Shown here piece by piece: positions 55,301 to 64,000 of a DNA stretch of 64,000 nucleotides. Every line of letters starts with the position of its first letter. Position 1 is the stretch's first letter. Source of the DNA: Dipodascopsis uninucleata var. uninucleata (taxonomy: Eukaryota > Ascomycota > Lipomycetes > Lipomycetales > Lipomycetaceae); assembly GCA_030568195.1 (NCBI GenBank), contig JAJLTO010000012.1, forward strand, positions 124,001 to 188,000, given 5' to 3'. The notes below the pieces were generated by a model that was not told the origin of the DNA, ran no database searches, and saw only the letters and a program-made list of their open reading frames with translations. The translations under genes and the position numbers were made by a program.

Positions 55301-58300
55301 ATATTCAGAACTCTCTAGATCTGTATCATCTAGTTGAGATGTTCCGACGTGGAGGGAAGGCTGTTGTCGTATATCCAGAAATGTTTAGTGTTATTGGGGC
55401 TATGTTAAAGTCTGGGGCTCTTACAATTATCATTGAAGAACACAAGAAAGAAGAGCGAGCAGTACATAAGGTGCAATTCAAAGATATGGAAGATTCTACT
55501 GATGAGTCGACTACGGACAAGCAAATGGAAAAGAAAGCAAGAGCAGAGGACTTTGGAAAATATTTGCAAGTGCTAACACAGTTTTTCAGTGACATGCATG
55601 CTTCTTGTCCAGCATTTCAAGACTTCTGCGCAACGCCTATTTTTATTCAAGAGATTTTGGGAATTCTTTTCCCCGCAACTTGTAATACTGAATCAGTTAG
55701 TCCTGAAATTGAATTGCAATATAGAGAAAGCGGACTTACTTTTGATGCTGATGACATCGTTGTTAGACCAGCGTCAAGAACAGGAAATCCAGCTCAAATT
55801 ATGAAGAGTGTTAAACCTCAAGGTGCTCCAGATTCAGAAGAACATTTTTCTGGAAGACCTCGGGCCTCGTCCTTAAGACGGGGATCCTCATTTGTGCTGG
55901 TCACCTCTGATCAAGATGTGTCATCAACGGCCGGATCGCCAGAGACGACAACTTCTACAACAAAGCATTCATTGTCTTCAACTGTAAGAAATGCCAATTT
56001 AAGGGAATTCAAAGTTGTTAATCGAGTTGTGGAAGGTCTTCTTGAAATGGTTGTCGCAGTCTTGGTCGACCAAGTTCTCACACGAAAAGACTTTTCTGAA
56101 ATGAACATATCCATTCTTATTCCTCCTACTTTTCAAGAATATCAAATTTATTTCGAAACATATATTTTCAGAAATACTGTGGCACACCTTAATACCACCA
56201 TATCACTTAGTATGCGAATGCTTTGTGAGACTCGCACGCTCAATAATTTTGGTAAGTTTATTAAGCAACTAGTGGACTCTGTTTTCAACGGATGGTTTTT
56301 GGGCGGAGCTGAACCTCTTCTTGAATTGATTGGAATGGTGGTTGAGTATCTTCAAGAGCCAAGCGTTGAGCGTTTAAAGAGTGTAAGGCTATGCCAGCAT
56401 ATTATCCAAGGTTTGCGATTATCTTTCATGAAATTAGTATTATATAGACTTTCCGAATTAAATGATCTACAAGCCGATTCAACAACAATGGTAACTTTTC
56501 TGAATCGTATGCTGTATTGGCAAAATGTCCTGCTGTCTCCCGCTGTTCAGGAAGACAATCTGATCAAGCTTATATGCTATATGTTATATATACAGCTTAT
56601 TGACGAGAATGAGAGTGTGCGTGATTCTGCTGCTAATAACTGGCGAATGGTGTTGGTTCATAAGCCTATCGAAAGTTCTCTTATTCTTGATCAAGTGAAG
56701 ACAACGGAGAATAGAGCGCTTTCTAAAGGGTTCAAGAGACTTACTGAACTGGACAACTCTTCTTTTCTGGAATGGGTTGATTCAAATAGAGAAGCTTTAG
56801 ACGGGTTTTTTTTGGACACTGTGGCTAGAGATTGGGAGTCGTTTGTGTCATCGGAAAATAAACTTGCAGAAGAGAATACGAAGCAAAGATCTAATAAGCG
56901 GAGAGAGCGACTAAGACAAATTGTTATGGATGATAGCCATGGCCGATATGTATTTGGGGAGCACAAGGTAGCTCTATTACATTGGCGTCGGGCTATTTAC
57001 ACTACCGAGCATCTTAAATTTATGAGAAACCTGCAAGATCAACAAGACAATCTGGCGTTTTTATCCTCTGAATATAGTAAATTGGAGATTGACTTGGTCA
57101 GGCCCAGAGGTGTAATTGATAACGGGAAGAAGCAAAAATGGAAACTAGATCTCACTGAAGGACGGGACAGAATGCGGAAGCGCATGATTCCAGATATGAG
57201 AGGCAATATGGCTACTTATCTACCTAAGGGAGAAGAATCTGCTGAATCGATATCACTTGCTGTCTCTGAAGCATCGGCAGAATTGTCGGCTATGTCTTTG
57301 GGTGATGACAAAGTTGATGAGAAGAACGACGAAAAAGGTGATGATAATGGCGAAAGCTCATCAAAAGCTGTTAATAGTGTTAGTGATACTACCGGGGACA
57401 ATGATGATGGCTTTGAGATAATCCAGGATCCTCGAAGTCAAGAAGGAGAAGATGATGCATATGAAGACAAAAACCGAAAGGTTATGCGAAGTTTGGAACA
57501 AGGTGATACTGTGGTTGAATTATGGAATGTTTGTAGAATTATTGGTCTTGAGTCAGTTGAGGGCTTGCTAATCCAAGGTAAAAATAATCTATATCTGATT
57601 GACAATTTCTTTCAAAGATCTGACGGTGAAATTGTTAATTTATGGGAAGCGCCACCACATGAACGTGATCAGTATTTACAAACTATAGCCAGTAATGATA
57701 CAAATAAATTACATGCAGTTAACAATAGACAGCACGATACGAGACATTGGGCACTAGACGACCTTGTTTCTGTATCTCGAAGACAATTTCTCTTCCGAAA
57801 TGTTGCCCTTGAATTCTTTTTTGCTGATGGTCGAAGTTTTCTTATTACTACGCTATCAGTGAAAGATCGTGATCATATTCATAATAAGCTAATAAATAAG
57901 GTAATCAGTGGGGATGGGACGGCAAGTGCAGCATTCTCAGATGAGCTATGGAGACAAGCGCTGCAACCTTCTCTTCAAGGCGGATTTGCCGGTCAGCTAG
58001 GAAAGATTGCTAATGTTTTCGGTACCGGCATATCAAATCTTGCTACTAGAAAGTGGATCAAGGGTGAAATATCTAATTTCTACTATTTGATGCTGGTTAA
58101 CACGATGGCTGGTCGTACATATAATGATCTCACTCAGTACCCCGTTTTTCCATGGATTATTGCAGACTATGTTAGCGAAGAGCTTGATCTAGATGATCCA
58201 GCCACATTTAGAGATTTGTCAAAGCCGATGGGCGCTCAAACTCCTGATCGTGAGAGAGAGTTCAGAGACAGGTATCAGAGTCTTGCGGATCTTAATGACA

Positions 58301-59598
58301 CCACAGCTCCACCATTTCACTATGGCACACACTTTTCATCCGCTATGATTGTATCTTCATATCTTATTCGCCTTGAGCCTTTTGTACAGTCGTATTTATT
58401 ATTGCAAGGTGGCCACTTTGATCATGCTGATCGACTTTTCTATTCTATTGAAAAAGCTTGGCAGTCTGCTTCGCGCGATAATATGGCTGATGTTCGTGAA
58501 CTGATTCCAGAATTTTTTTATCTACCGGAGTTCTTAGTCAATTCAAATGATTTCAAGTTTGGAACCCTCCAAGGATCTGGTGAAGAAATTAGCTCGGTTG
58601 AGTTGCCTCCATGGGCTAAAGGTGATCCGAAAATTTTCATACAAAAGAATAGAGAGGCGTTAGAAAGTCCCTACGTCAGTCAGCATTTGCACGAGTGGAT
58701 AGATCTTGTGTTTGGATATAAACAAAGGGGCGAAGCAGCTGTTGAGGCCACTAATGTTTTCCATCATTTGAGTTATCACGGTGCGATTGATCTTGAGAAA
58801 ATTGAAGATCCTCTAGAAAGAATTGCTACCATAGGCATTATTCATAACTTTGGACAAACTCCTCATCAAGTATTCACTAGAGCACATCCTCCCAAGGAAT
58901 TGATAAAACAAGTAATATTTGAAGTTGATACAGATGCAGAGTCGTTAGTTCGCATGCTTGCTCCTACTATGGACTTCAAACCTACTGATTCCATAACAAA
59001 TCCTTTTCGCAGCGAGAAAGAAAAGGTTCTTGCTCAAATGAATCCAATGTTCTGCGCATTTGTTCCGCCCACATTTGATCGAATGGTCGAGTGGGGCTTT
59101 TGTGATGATGGGGTGAGATTCAAGCTAATTGAAAATGGAAAACTTATCGGTCATGTCGAAAAATTGCATCAAGGGCATTTAACGTGCGTTAAAGTTGCTG
59201 ATCCTCGGACTTTAGTGACTGCAGGATATGATTGTATGATATGTGTTTGGAGACTTCAAGGTAATATGAAGAATATGGAGGTTCAGTTCAAAGCTTCTTT
59301 GCGCGGGCATACGCAACCAATTGTATCATTAGCTATTTCAAGATCGTTTAGCACTATTGTAAGTGCTTCTGAAGATGGCTGCGTTTTGGTGTGGGATCTT
59401 AATCGAATGAGATTTGTCAGAGAGCTGCCTCATAATTCTGCGGAGTACAAAATCAAGTATGTCGCTATAAGTGATGAAACGGGCGATATTCTTACCAGTG
59501 ACGGACAGCAGCTATTTCTTTGGACAATAAATGGAGAGACTTTGCTAGTGCGAGATGTTCCGGAACATATGAAAGGATCAGTTGGAAAAAGTTTTTAA
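52357..59598 (+). CDS. Large BEACH-domain protein (Lvs/Alfy/Bph1-like)
   Basis: Intronless, 2413 residues from ATG 52357 (the frame goes back to a TTG at 52327). An alpha-helical armadillo-like N-terminal part leads to a ConA-like lectin module near 350-490 (NGYTFSAWIKIDQY, GKWYFIAITHRR). More armadillo-like sequence follows, then an acidic linker, a PH-like BEACH neighbour near 1715-1830 (DTVVELWNVCRIIGLESVEG), the BEACH domain about 1895-2180 (WIKGEISNFYYLMLVNTMAG, then DLTQYPVFPWIIADY, FHYGTHFSSAMIV and EFFYLPEFLVNSNDF), and WD repeats to the end. There is no C-terminal FYVE. The order agrees with Alfy/Lvs-type proteins rather than short ones. The group works in vesicle fusion, lysosome/vacuole traffic and cell wall secretion. 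Confidence 0.95.
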   Translation: MSFDGSTKGLSESPTRPNRGPGAEMAGARPAVAAVVSTVTVSAAGNPMRTLVESLNSDDEFVFRLHSLYEIQRTLVDKPECKDIFRLASGFESVLDSLSIIDSQSSENGFSESLELLKCVFSILSDALLDCPSNKRYLTEKVGYEYIERTVKATGLIDTSAKQVLGIFFSFLISDFSVSALFISLARGIETMTDEDIPSKDIVEFIHDRVATSFTREIVKNSFIIPLMFQVMERLLSEDTYISIASIVALICLSSSKVHNKVVLHDAGLMDWALPYIWDHKGLDNMIIEHIQILTDSLMELGVSTSTAKQFYRHAMYSEDVAKHLLDGIRKSRNAAHITFDLSLHGYSTIEISSLGRTFPPQSNGYTFSAWIKIDQYDEENHTTLFGVFDNSQKCVTLLYIEKETKKLILQTSVTSSRGSVRFKNVSFETGKWYFIAITHRRPRVTSASKACLFVDEEFVEQLKCPYPSNPPNDGIAQVFIGTPANLTSGSSSSLNKVHSVWNLSSLHIFEDVLSDDLLAVHYRLGPRYYGNYQDALGSFQTYEASAALNLRNETLHSGREDSSDIINVIRGRASNLVPESKILLSIHAKNVVEPSSHLNDYGFRQSPKSIVSLSRNHLIVVNAAVPDINMALSSVNGIAIGSGDPVPVIPKSLDDAAWRLGGSALALKMTELAKTPEQLTRAISVAFELLRENWRNSDDMERVHGFAILANVIKTKTAPGMINIDLLNIILDFVGYRFDRPEQSLIINPLAYRILLVDYDIWKNADLNTLKAYFDQFAVFGLHSIYHTFNAKRLTRMRTVKRFLQALKAGSFSREALLQFIPAFKLIIITNVSAEVMRSLSLFITYAFSKHPSSSGKRSIQDIDIVNGISRSEIGLLVLEVFAGILCDPMSTITMKKFARTVTNKWVLFLLSQDDSRALVLGMKILARLLIIHGASYVNKFASKTGGFIIIRERLKFKWYIPELWPICLAILFGVDVATLNIQNSLDLYHLVEMFRRGGKAVVVYPEMFSVIGAMLKSGALTIIIEEHKKEERAVHKVQFKDMEDSTDESTTDKQMEKKARAEDFGKYLQVLTQFFSDMHASCPAFQDFCATPIFIQEILGILFPATCNTESVSPEIELQYRESGLTFDADDIVVRPASRTGNPAQIMKSVKPQGAPDSEEHFSGRPRASSLRRGSSFVLVTSDQDVSSTAGSPETTTSTTKHSLSSTVRNANLREFKVVNRVVEGLLEMVVAVLVDQVLTRKDFSEMNISILIPPTFQEYQIYFETYIFRNTVAHLNTTISLSMRMLCETRTLNNFGKFIKQLVDSVFNGWFLGGAEPLLELIGMVVEYLQEPSVERLKSVRLCQHIIQGLRLSFMKLVLYRLSELNDLQADSTTMVTFLNRMLYWQNVLLSPAVQEDNLIKLICYMLYIQLIDENESVRDSAANNWRMVLVHKPIESSLILDQVKTTENRALSKGFKRLTELDNSSFLEWVDSNREALDGFFLDTVARDWESFVSSENKLAEENTKQRSNKRRERLRQIVMDDSHGRYVFGEHKVALLHWRRAIYTTEHLKFMRNLQDQQDNLAFLSSEYSKLEIDLVRPRGVIDNGKKQKWKLDLTEGRDRMRKRMIPDMRGNMATYLPKGEESAESISLAVSEASAELSAMSLGDDKVDEKNDEKGDDNGESSSKAVNSVSDTTGDNDDGFEIIQDPRSQEGEDDAYEDKNRKVMRSLEQGDTVVELWNVCRIIGLESVEGLLIQGKNNLYLIDNFFQRSDGEIVNLWEAPPHERDQYLQTIASNDTNKLHAVNNRQHDTRHWALDDLVSVSRRQFLFRNVALEFFFADGRSFLITTLSVKDRDHIHNKLINKVISGDGTASAAFSDELWRQALQPSLQGGFAGQLGKIANVFGTGISNLATRKWIKGEISNFYYLMLVNTMAGRTYNDLTQYPVFPWIIADYVSEELDLDDPATFRDLSKPMGAQTPDREREFRDRYQSLADLNDTTAPPFHYGTHFSSAMIVSSYLIRLEPFVQSYLLLQGGHFDHADRLFYSIEKAWQSASRDNMADVRELIPEFFYLPEFLVNSNDFKFGTLQGSGEEISSVELPPWAKGDPKIFIQKNREALESPYVSQHLHEWIDLVFGYKQRGEAAVEATNVFHHLSYHGAIDLEKIEDPLERIATIGIIHNFGQTPHQVFTRAHPPKELIKQVIFEVDTDAESLVRMLAPTMDFKPTDSITNPFRSEKEKVLAQMNPMFCAFVPPTFDRMVEWGFCDDGVRFKLIENGKLIGHVEKLHQGHLTCVKVADPRTLVTAGYDCMICVWRLQGNMKNMEVQFKASLRGHTQPIVSLAISRSFSTIVSASEDGCVLVWDLNRMRFVRELPHNSAEYKIKYVAISDETGDILTSDGQQLFLWTINGETLLVRDVPEHMKGSVGKSF

Positions 59599-60323
59599 TA
59601 GTTTTGTTTTTTCTCTATAAATTATTAGCTTTTATGAGTAGAATAACATGTGCTGTGTCTGTTTGATATTTAAGAACCTTGTTCAAATTTCTGTCTAACA
59701 GTACTCTTAGAATTATGTGATTCTTTTATATAAATAAGTTAAGTTAATCTAGCAGGTGTATGGCATACATTTAGGCATGTATGTATGTTTTTGTATTGAA
59801 GGTTTTCGTGTGAGTTATCGAACTGTATTCATATTTAACCACTCATTTGTCATTTACACGCCTTATAATATATAATTTTCAGTGACAAATTTTTCATATT
59901 TTGAGTATATACTTTAAATATTTATGATTCTGCTAATATATATTGCCTTGCTTGTTCAGCTCATCTTTGCATCCAGTTGAAATATTAGTAAAGACGTTGC
60001 CACGGAAGATTCTAATCTCCATATTACCACGGCTACAACATCAATCAAATGCAAATATTCTACAAAACCCTAATAACTATCCATCGACTATCAAACGCCG
60101 AGCCTTTCTTTACCCATCACAAATGCACCTTCGCTAATGCTGCCTGAATGATCTCAAACCAACAAGAGATACTAGATCATAGACGAAAGGAAATCAGGTA
60201 AACCCATCAAATATTATACAAGCCAAGTACTCCAAACTCACAACGCTACCATACAGTATACCACAAATAACTCTATAACAAAGTAAGGCATAATCAGATG
60301 CATCATAATGAATTCAGTCCGGC
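59599..60323. other. Intergenic region
   Basis: 3' flank of the BEACH gene, rich in TATA-like repeats, then convergent with the bHLH gene. No feature seen. Confidence 0.5.
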
Positions 60324-60831
60324 TCACGGGCTATCCTGAAGGTCATCGTCATATTGCTTGTTCTCTTGATATTCTTGATCATCATTCATTAGACCGACTT
60401 CTAAATGCTGTGGAACCTCACCACCAAGCTCCTCGATCCTCTTTACAAGAGTTTTGTATTCTTCTAGTTCTCTCTTTAAAAAGCTCAAAGCTACACGATA
60501 TTAGTATTAACGACATCTTTCACTAGAATGACTAATTTCCAATCTTACTGTTCTGAAGGACAATTGCTTCGCTTCTTCCCTGACTCTTAGTTAACCCAGG
60601 TACAACTTCTGTAAGTCTATCGAACCCCTCACGTATAGCTTGTCGCCGTTTCTGTTCTGATGCGATATGATTTGCCTTTTTCTCTTCTGATGTTAATAAT
60701 TCTCCAGGAGGTTTTTGACTCTTGGGAACGGGTGTTACTGGCATTGCCCAGCGAGCACGTTTAACGGCAGGTACGGACGCTGAGGAAGAATCACACTCCA
60801 AATGAGGACTCGGATGGTGGTCACTATTCAT
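60324..60831 (-). CDS. Ino4-like basic helix-loop-helix transcription factor
   Basis: Two exons, 60831-60549 and 60490-60324, give 149 residues. The intron has a GTAAGA donor and a TACTAAT branch site shortly before the acceptor. Joined frame: SEEKKANHIASEQKRRQAIR, the basic region with His, Glu and Arg that contact CANNTG DNA, then GFDRLTEVVPGL, a loop and, across the intron, EAIVLQNTLSFLKRELEEYK. A short coiled tail and an acidic end follow. Small size and sequence are like yeast Ino4, which pairs with Ino2 to activate phospholipid genes; other small fungal bHLH proteins are alternatives. The frame's first stop without splicing lies a few codons after the intron start, which hides the second half. 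Confidence 0.88.
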
Positions 60832-61078
60832 TTTTAGCTTGTAACAGCTCGTACACAAACCTTTGCATTTTAATAACTATAATTTTCAGGTGGTAAGCAT
60901 GCACTATTGTTTTGCGATAAAAAATTGGTATAACTAGATCTGCTTCTATCGACGTTTGTTGTAAATGTTGACAAATGTTTTTGCAAAGGGAAGGTGGAGT
61001 AATAATAGTACATCAAGGACGTCAATATATATGCAATCGCCCAAGGTAAGGTCCCAACATAGAAAGATAAAAAAATTA
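60832..61078. other. Intergenic region
   Basis: Promoter of the bHLH gene on one side; short spacer to tRNA-Ser. T-run equivalents (AAAAAAATT on the plus strand near 61069) lie just past the 3' end of the tRNA and would terminate Pol III. Confidence 0.5.
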
Positions 61079-61173
61079 CGACATCAGCAGGACTCGAACC
61101 TGCGCCTCGAAACGAGAAAAGATATCAAATATTAAATTCGAGTCTTTCGCCTTAACCACTCGGCCATAATGCC
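61079..61173 (-). tRNA. tRNA-Ser (anticodon CGA) with 13-base intron
   Basis: 95 bases with intron, 82 when mature. The 5' end at 61173 is GGCATTA, pairing with TGATGTC through two G-U wobbles; discriminator G at 61079. D arm GGCCGAGTGGTTAAGGC, anticodon stem AAAGA/TCTTT with loop CTCGAAA, long variable arm CTCG-TTT-CGAG and T arm GCAGG-TTCGAGT-CCTGC. The long variable arm confirms serine. The intron (TTTAATATTTGAT) sits one base after the anticodon, the usual eukaryotic site. It reads UCG codons. Confidence 0.9.
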
Positions 61174-61503
61174 TTATCTTGACATAATTTCATTGTATTG
61201 TAGAATATAATGACTTTCAACCTTGGATCTTACAAAGCTCAGTAGAACAAGAAATAAATGAAAATACCCCGAATAAAAGATGTATTTACAAAGTAGCAGT
61301 CAATATGTAGAATGAAGTACAAGAGATAAAAATGCATTTGTATTCTTGTATGCTAAGATCATTAATAACGTAATGCCCGCACATGCTTTTGCGTAATGTA
61401 CAATTAGGTATGTATGATTCTCATGCCAATACAAGAAATTCCGAGAAATATTCTTCGTTATATCCCTACTAATGAATAGAAGCATGATATCCAATTGAAA
61501 TGT
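61174..61503. other. Short intergenic region
   Basis: AT-rich; between tRNA-Ser and the 3' end of the oxidoreductase-like gene. No feature seen. Confidence 0.5.
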
Positions 61504-62312
61504 TTAAGCTGTCGCATGATGGCGTTTCCTGAGCTTACGCTCCGTCTCTATGAACACACGTATACCAACATCTACACCCTTCCACGCCTGTTCTCTTTCC
61601 CGCTTAAATCGCTTTTCTTCTCTCTCCTTCAAAGTTTTAGTATCTTCAGGAGAACCTGTATTAACTGACCTCTTTGCAGGATTAGGTCCAAAATCCTCTT
61701 GCCAGAGGTCAAAACGCTTGGTGTCTATAAGCTTGTGAATAGCTTCTCTTCGCTTTTCCTGCCAGTGCTCGATGTCCTCGCGGTAAAGCTCCCAGACACA
61801 ATTAACACATCCACTCATACAACAGTTGTCTGGTTCTGTCGGCCGAGGTGGCACTTTTACACCGAGTATATTCCGATACGTCGATTCTAGTTGTGCTCGA
61901 CGCTGGGGTCCTGCAAGTCTAGATCCAAAAACAACCTCTGCGAGATAGTCTTATTAGTATCTAACCAATACTAAATTGTCAAATATGCAAATATTCTCGT
62001 GTAACATACTAGCTCGTTCTTGGGCGGTAGGAGTTCTCGCTGTAATCTGCGGTTCGGCGCCTACAGCTTTAGTTGGCACTACTACCGGCTTGAGAGCTTC
62101 ATTTCGTAAATTCAGCTGTTTTGAAGCCACTATCATTAGTGAAAGATACTATATTAGTATTTTAAATTTCCTGAACGAAAATTTGTTTCAGTAGCCAACT
62201 TACAGTCGTAAAATTTGTAAGGATTCAGGTGAGCTACTGGGCTCGAGTAAAACGTTCGTTTCGTAACTCCACTCAGTCGGTGCCAGGTAACTCTGACAGG
62301 ACAGGCGGCCAT
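61504..62312 (-). CDS. Mitochondrial oxidoreductase-like-domain protein (OXLD1 family)
   Basis: Three exons, 62312-62204, 62129-62010 and 61937-61504, give 220 residues. The first exon begins MAACPVRVTWHRLSGVTKRT, a basic, acid-free mitochondrial presequence. The last exon has the family block VPPRPTEPDNCCMSGCVNCV followed by WELYREDIEHW, with four close cysteines (C-C-x3-C-x2-C), typical of the OXLD1 'oxidoreductase-like' domain. No Rossmann fold is present, so the family name is not a function. The C-terminal third is charged with KREREQAWKG. Function unknown; the cysteines could hold a metal or disulphides. Joins are supported by frame and by the presequence. Confidence 0.88.
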
Positions 62313-63310
62313 TATTTGAGAACTAAATCGCAGTCAATATATACAAATCTATACTTTATGTCAAGTTGCTCACGAAATATGTTAAATACGCTCTATTGTA
62401 TCCGTAATATTATAGCGAGACCGGTTTCACAAGTTAAAAATATGAAATTAACAATTTTGTCCAATGGAAGTGATCATTAATCTTCCTACTAATGAGCCGC
62501 ACACACTAACGTGGAGAGATAGGACACGAAAGGGACCGAAAAATCCCTTTGTCACGTTTTCTCGAATAGTAGACGTCGTCGAATTTAGGAAGCCGGTTCT
62601 TCATTCATGTAAACCATTTAATTACGTGGCATGATGACATAAATTATATCTTCGAATCGTCAATGCAAACTGAAATGCTGAAACGAGACGTGATTGAATG
62701 CCTATTCTGAGCACGGTACGTAAAACGGTTAGATCGCAATGCTGGATCTGCTTCGAAATTGCTCCATCACATATCAAAGATGCAAGATTGATTGATTTTA
62801 ATTGCCTCTGATTCTCTGCTAGTCTTTCAATATATTCAATAGATAAGTCTTCAATTCTTTGAGAGCCTCTCATATCAACATTAACGCTTAGAATATTGGC
62901 GGATGCAAGCAATCTGATACCTGATGAGTAGACTGGTGACAGCATTTGAACTGAATATTTATTCCTACAAGAGTGGCAGTTTTCAGTTGTATATACTTGT
63001 TCCGTGGAGGTATACTTGTATAGCGTTTTTTAAGTGAGATGAGAGAGAATCCAGTAAAATGAGGGCGACTTGGCAGTCCTCGTGTGTAGTATATGTAGAA
63101 CGTGTCGGCTCCCTCCTTATTTGGTGTTCCCAATTGGAAAAAGCTTTCTAATTTGTATCGAAGAAGATTCTCATTCACGAAAAATTTCCATTTACCTTAG
63201 GTACGCCATCAATCCGCCTTGTGAGTTTCATATACTAGCATTGAATGCTGCTTTAGTGACTCCAAATATCCGTGAAAACTATATTGAGATAGATCGAGAA
63301 TCCAAGCAAG
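62313..63310. other. Intergenic region upstream of Arp8, one weak candidate gene
   Basis: About 1 kb between two divergent gene starts (OXLD1 on minus, Arp8 on plus). A minus frame at 62622-62945 is listed separately. Upstream of it another open frame (to 63178) begins only at GTG; a possible acceptor (CTTGTAG) lies between them. Otherwise nothing recognised. Confidence 0.45.
62622..62945 (-). CDS. Possible small protein or exon, unknown
   Basis: 107 residues from ATG 62945 with IEDLSIEYIERLAENQRQLK and NLASLICDGAISKQIQHCDL, which has helical, coding-like composition. No family recognised. If real it may have an upstream exon ending before the CTTGTAG acceptor near 62972. It might be a small LYR- or scaffold-type protein, but nothing supports a name. 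Confidence 0.3.
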   Translation of the reverse strand: MLSPVYSSGIRLLASANILSVNVDMRGSQRIEDLSIEYIERLAENQRQLKSINLASLICDGAISKQIQHCDLTVLRTVLRIGIQSRLVSAFQFALTIRRYNLCHHAT

Positions 63311-64000
63311 ATGGCACCGGCCAAGAAGGGTCCAAAGCCATTCGATAGCGGCTTGACAAGAATCGACAACAAACTTCGATTCTCTGGATTCGTTCAGGCT
63401 GCGGCAATAAATCAGAAAAACTATTATACGTAAGCAATGTCCTGAGATGCTGTTTTATTAACGTAAATGCTGACGACGAATTATGAATAAAAAGTGAATA
63501 TCTCAAGAAAGATGACCAGGCTATGCTCATCAGACAGTTAGCAGAAGAGCTAGCGAAGGCGAAAGAACAAAAAGGCCAGCAATATGATGATATGGACGTT
63601 GATGAAAAGGAAGAAGACGATCAGGTAGGAAGTTACATTAATTGCCCCAAATCTAATTTGTTACTAATATTAATACCAATGATTCGATCCTTATAGTATG
63701 GCTCGAAGGTCATCGTGATTCATCTTGGCTCAAGAAATTTGAGAATCGGACTAGCTTCAGACACATATCCAAAGACTATACCTAATGTGCTGGCATACAG
63801 AGTATCTAGCAAAAATGAGGATAACAGCGATGCCAGTTCTTTTAAACCTGCAACTGACCCAGACGTAAGTATAGCAACACGCGCTGAGCACTGATCCTCT
63901 ACTAACTCTACTTGACTCTAGTTTCTAAATATGAAGAAAATAATCAGTTCCGATTTTAAAGAGCGAATGCGGTTTTACAAGCGACGAGTGCCGTCAAATT
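63311..64000 (+). CDS. arp8: Actin-related protein Arp8 (INO80 complex), 5' part
   Basis: Exons 63311-63429, 63495-63624, 63697-63864 and 63922 onward, running off the window end. The joined frame begins MAPAKKGPKPFDSGLTRIDN, then TEYLKKDDQAMLIRQLAEE, an acidic stretch (DDMDVDEKEEDD) and YGSKVIVIHLGSRNLRIGLA. This last is the nucleotide-site strand of the actin fold in Arp8. The last bases read NMKKIISSDFKERMRFYKRR, which matches the Arp8 insert. It is nuclear and helps INO80 bind the nucleosome. About 140 residues are inside the window. Confidence 0.9.

Noticed and set aside
1-64000. CRISPR arrays, rRNA genes, telomere repeats, self-splicing introns
   Set aside because: Looked for by eye; no regularly spaced repeats, rRNA segments or telomere-like arrays were seen.

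Overview
The window is nuclear DNA from a fungus, most likely an ascomycete, with one island of bacterial-type DNA. Signs of a fungus: many short introns with GTAAGT or GTATGT donors, some with TACTAA-type branch sites; two nuclear tRNA genes, one with an intron after the anticodon; and a dense set of housekeeping genes with fungal architectures (RTA1 family, Bck1/Mkh1 MAPKKK, a C2H2 protein with a fungal transcription factor domain, an Ino4-like bHLH). Intron number and AT-rich spacers would suit Taphrinomycotina or an early Saccharomycotina lineage, but I cannot fix the species.

Layout. 1-2147: no recognised gene. 2148-14093: RTA1-like membrane protein, EXPERA/emopamil-binding-like protein, a small basic protein, a small one-segment membrane protein, a SIRT5-type sirtuin, and a Q-rich LIM-domain-binding (Ldb1/PtaB-like) protein. 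About 14.9-19.85 kb: bacterial-type island, described below. 20.0-35.3 kb: Bck1/Mkh1 MAPKKK, Snu66 with two Hub1-binding motifs, Pth2, mitochondrial aspartate aminotransferase, an orphan copia-type Gag-like frame, and a large C2H2 transcription factor. 35.9-64 kb: THO subunit Hpr1/THOC1, HIRA/Hip1, CK2 beta, a stomatin-like mitochondrial protein, tRNA-Cys, Ric1, prefoldin subunit 4, a 2413-residue BEACH protein, an Ino4-like bHLH, tRNA-Ser(CGA), an oxidoreductase-like protein, and the 5' part of Arp8, cut by the window edge.

The island is the most unusual part. It is visibly GC-richer than its flanks and lacks introns. It has bacterial signals: Shine-Dalgarno sites at proper spacing, a TGATG stop/start overlap and an 18-bp perfect palindrome upstream of a gene. 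It holds one intact gene, a short-chain dehydrogenase/reductase (SDR), and decayed remains of a second SDR, a double-NIPSNAP protein, a medium-chain (quinone-type) reductase whose two halves now face opposite ways, and a secreted-protein operon of unknown role. A 392-bp AT-rich piece with a 15-bp direct repeat at its ends interrupts the island. The simplest reading is an integrated piece of a bacterial chromosome or plasmid (an alphaproteobacterial, perhaps acetic-acid-bacterial, donor is a guess) that has been decaying and rearranging while one SDR frame stayed open. A chimeric assembly must be ruled out.

Exon coordinates below were read by eye from splice signals and frame continuity. Where the longest open frame began at TTG or GTG I moved the start to the first plausible ATG.
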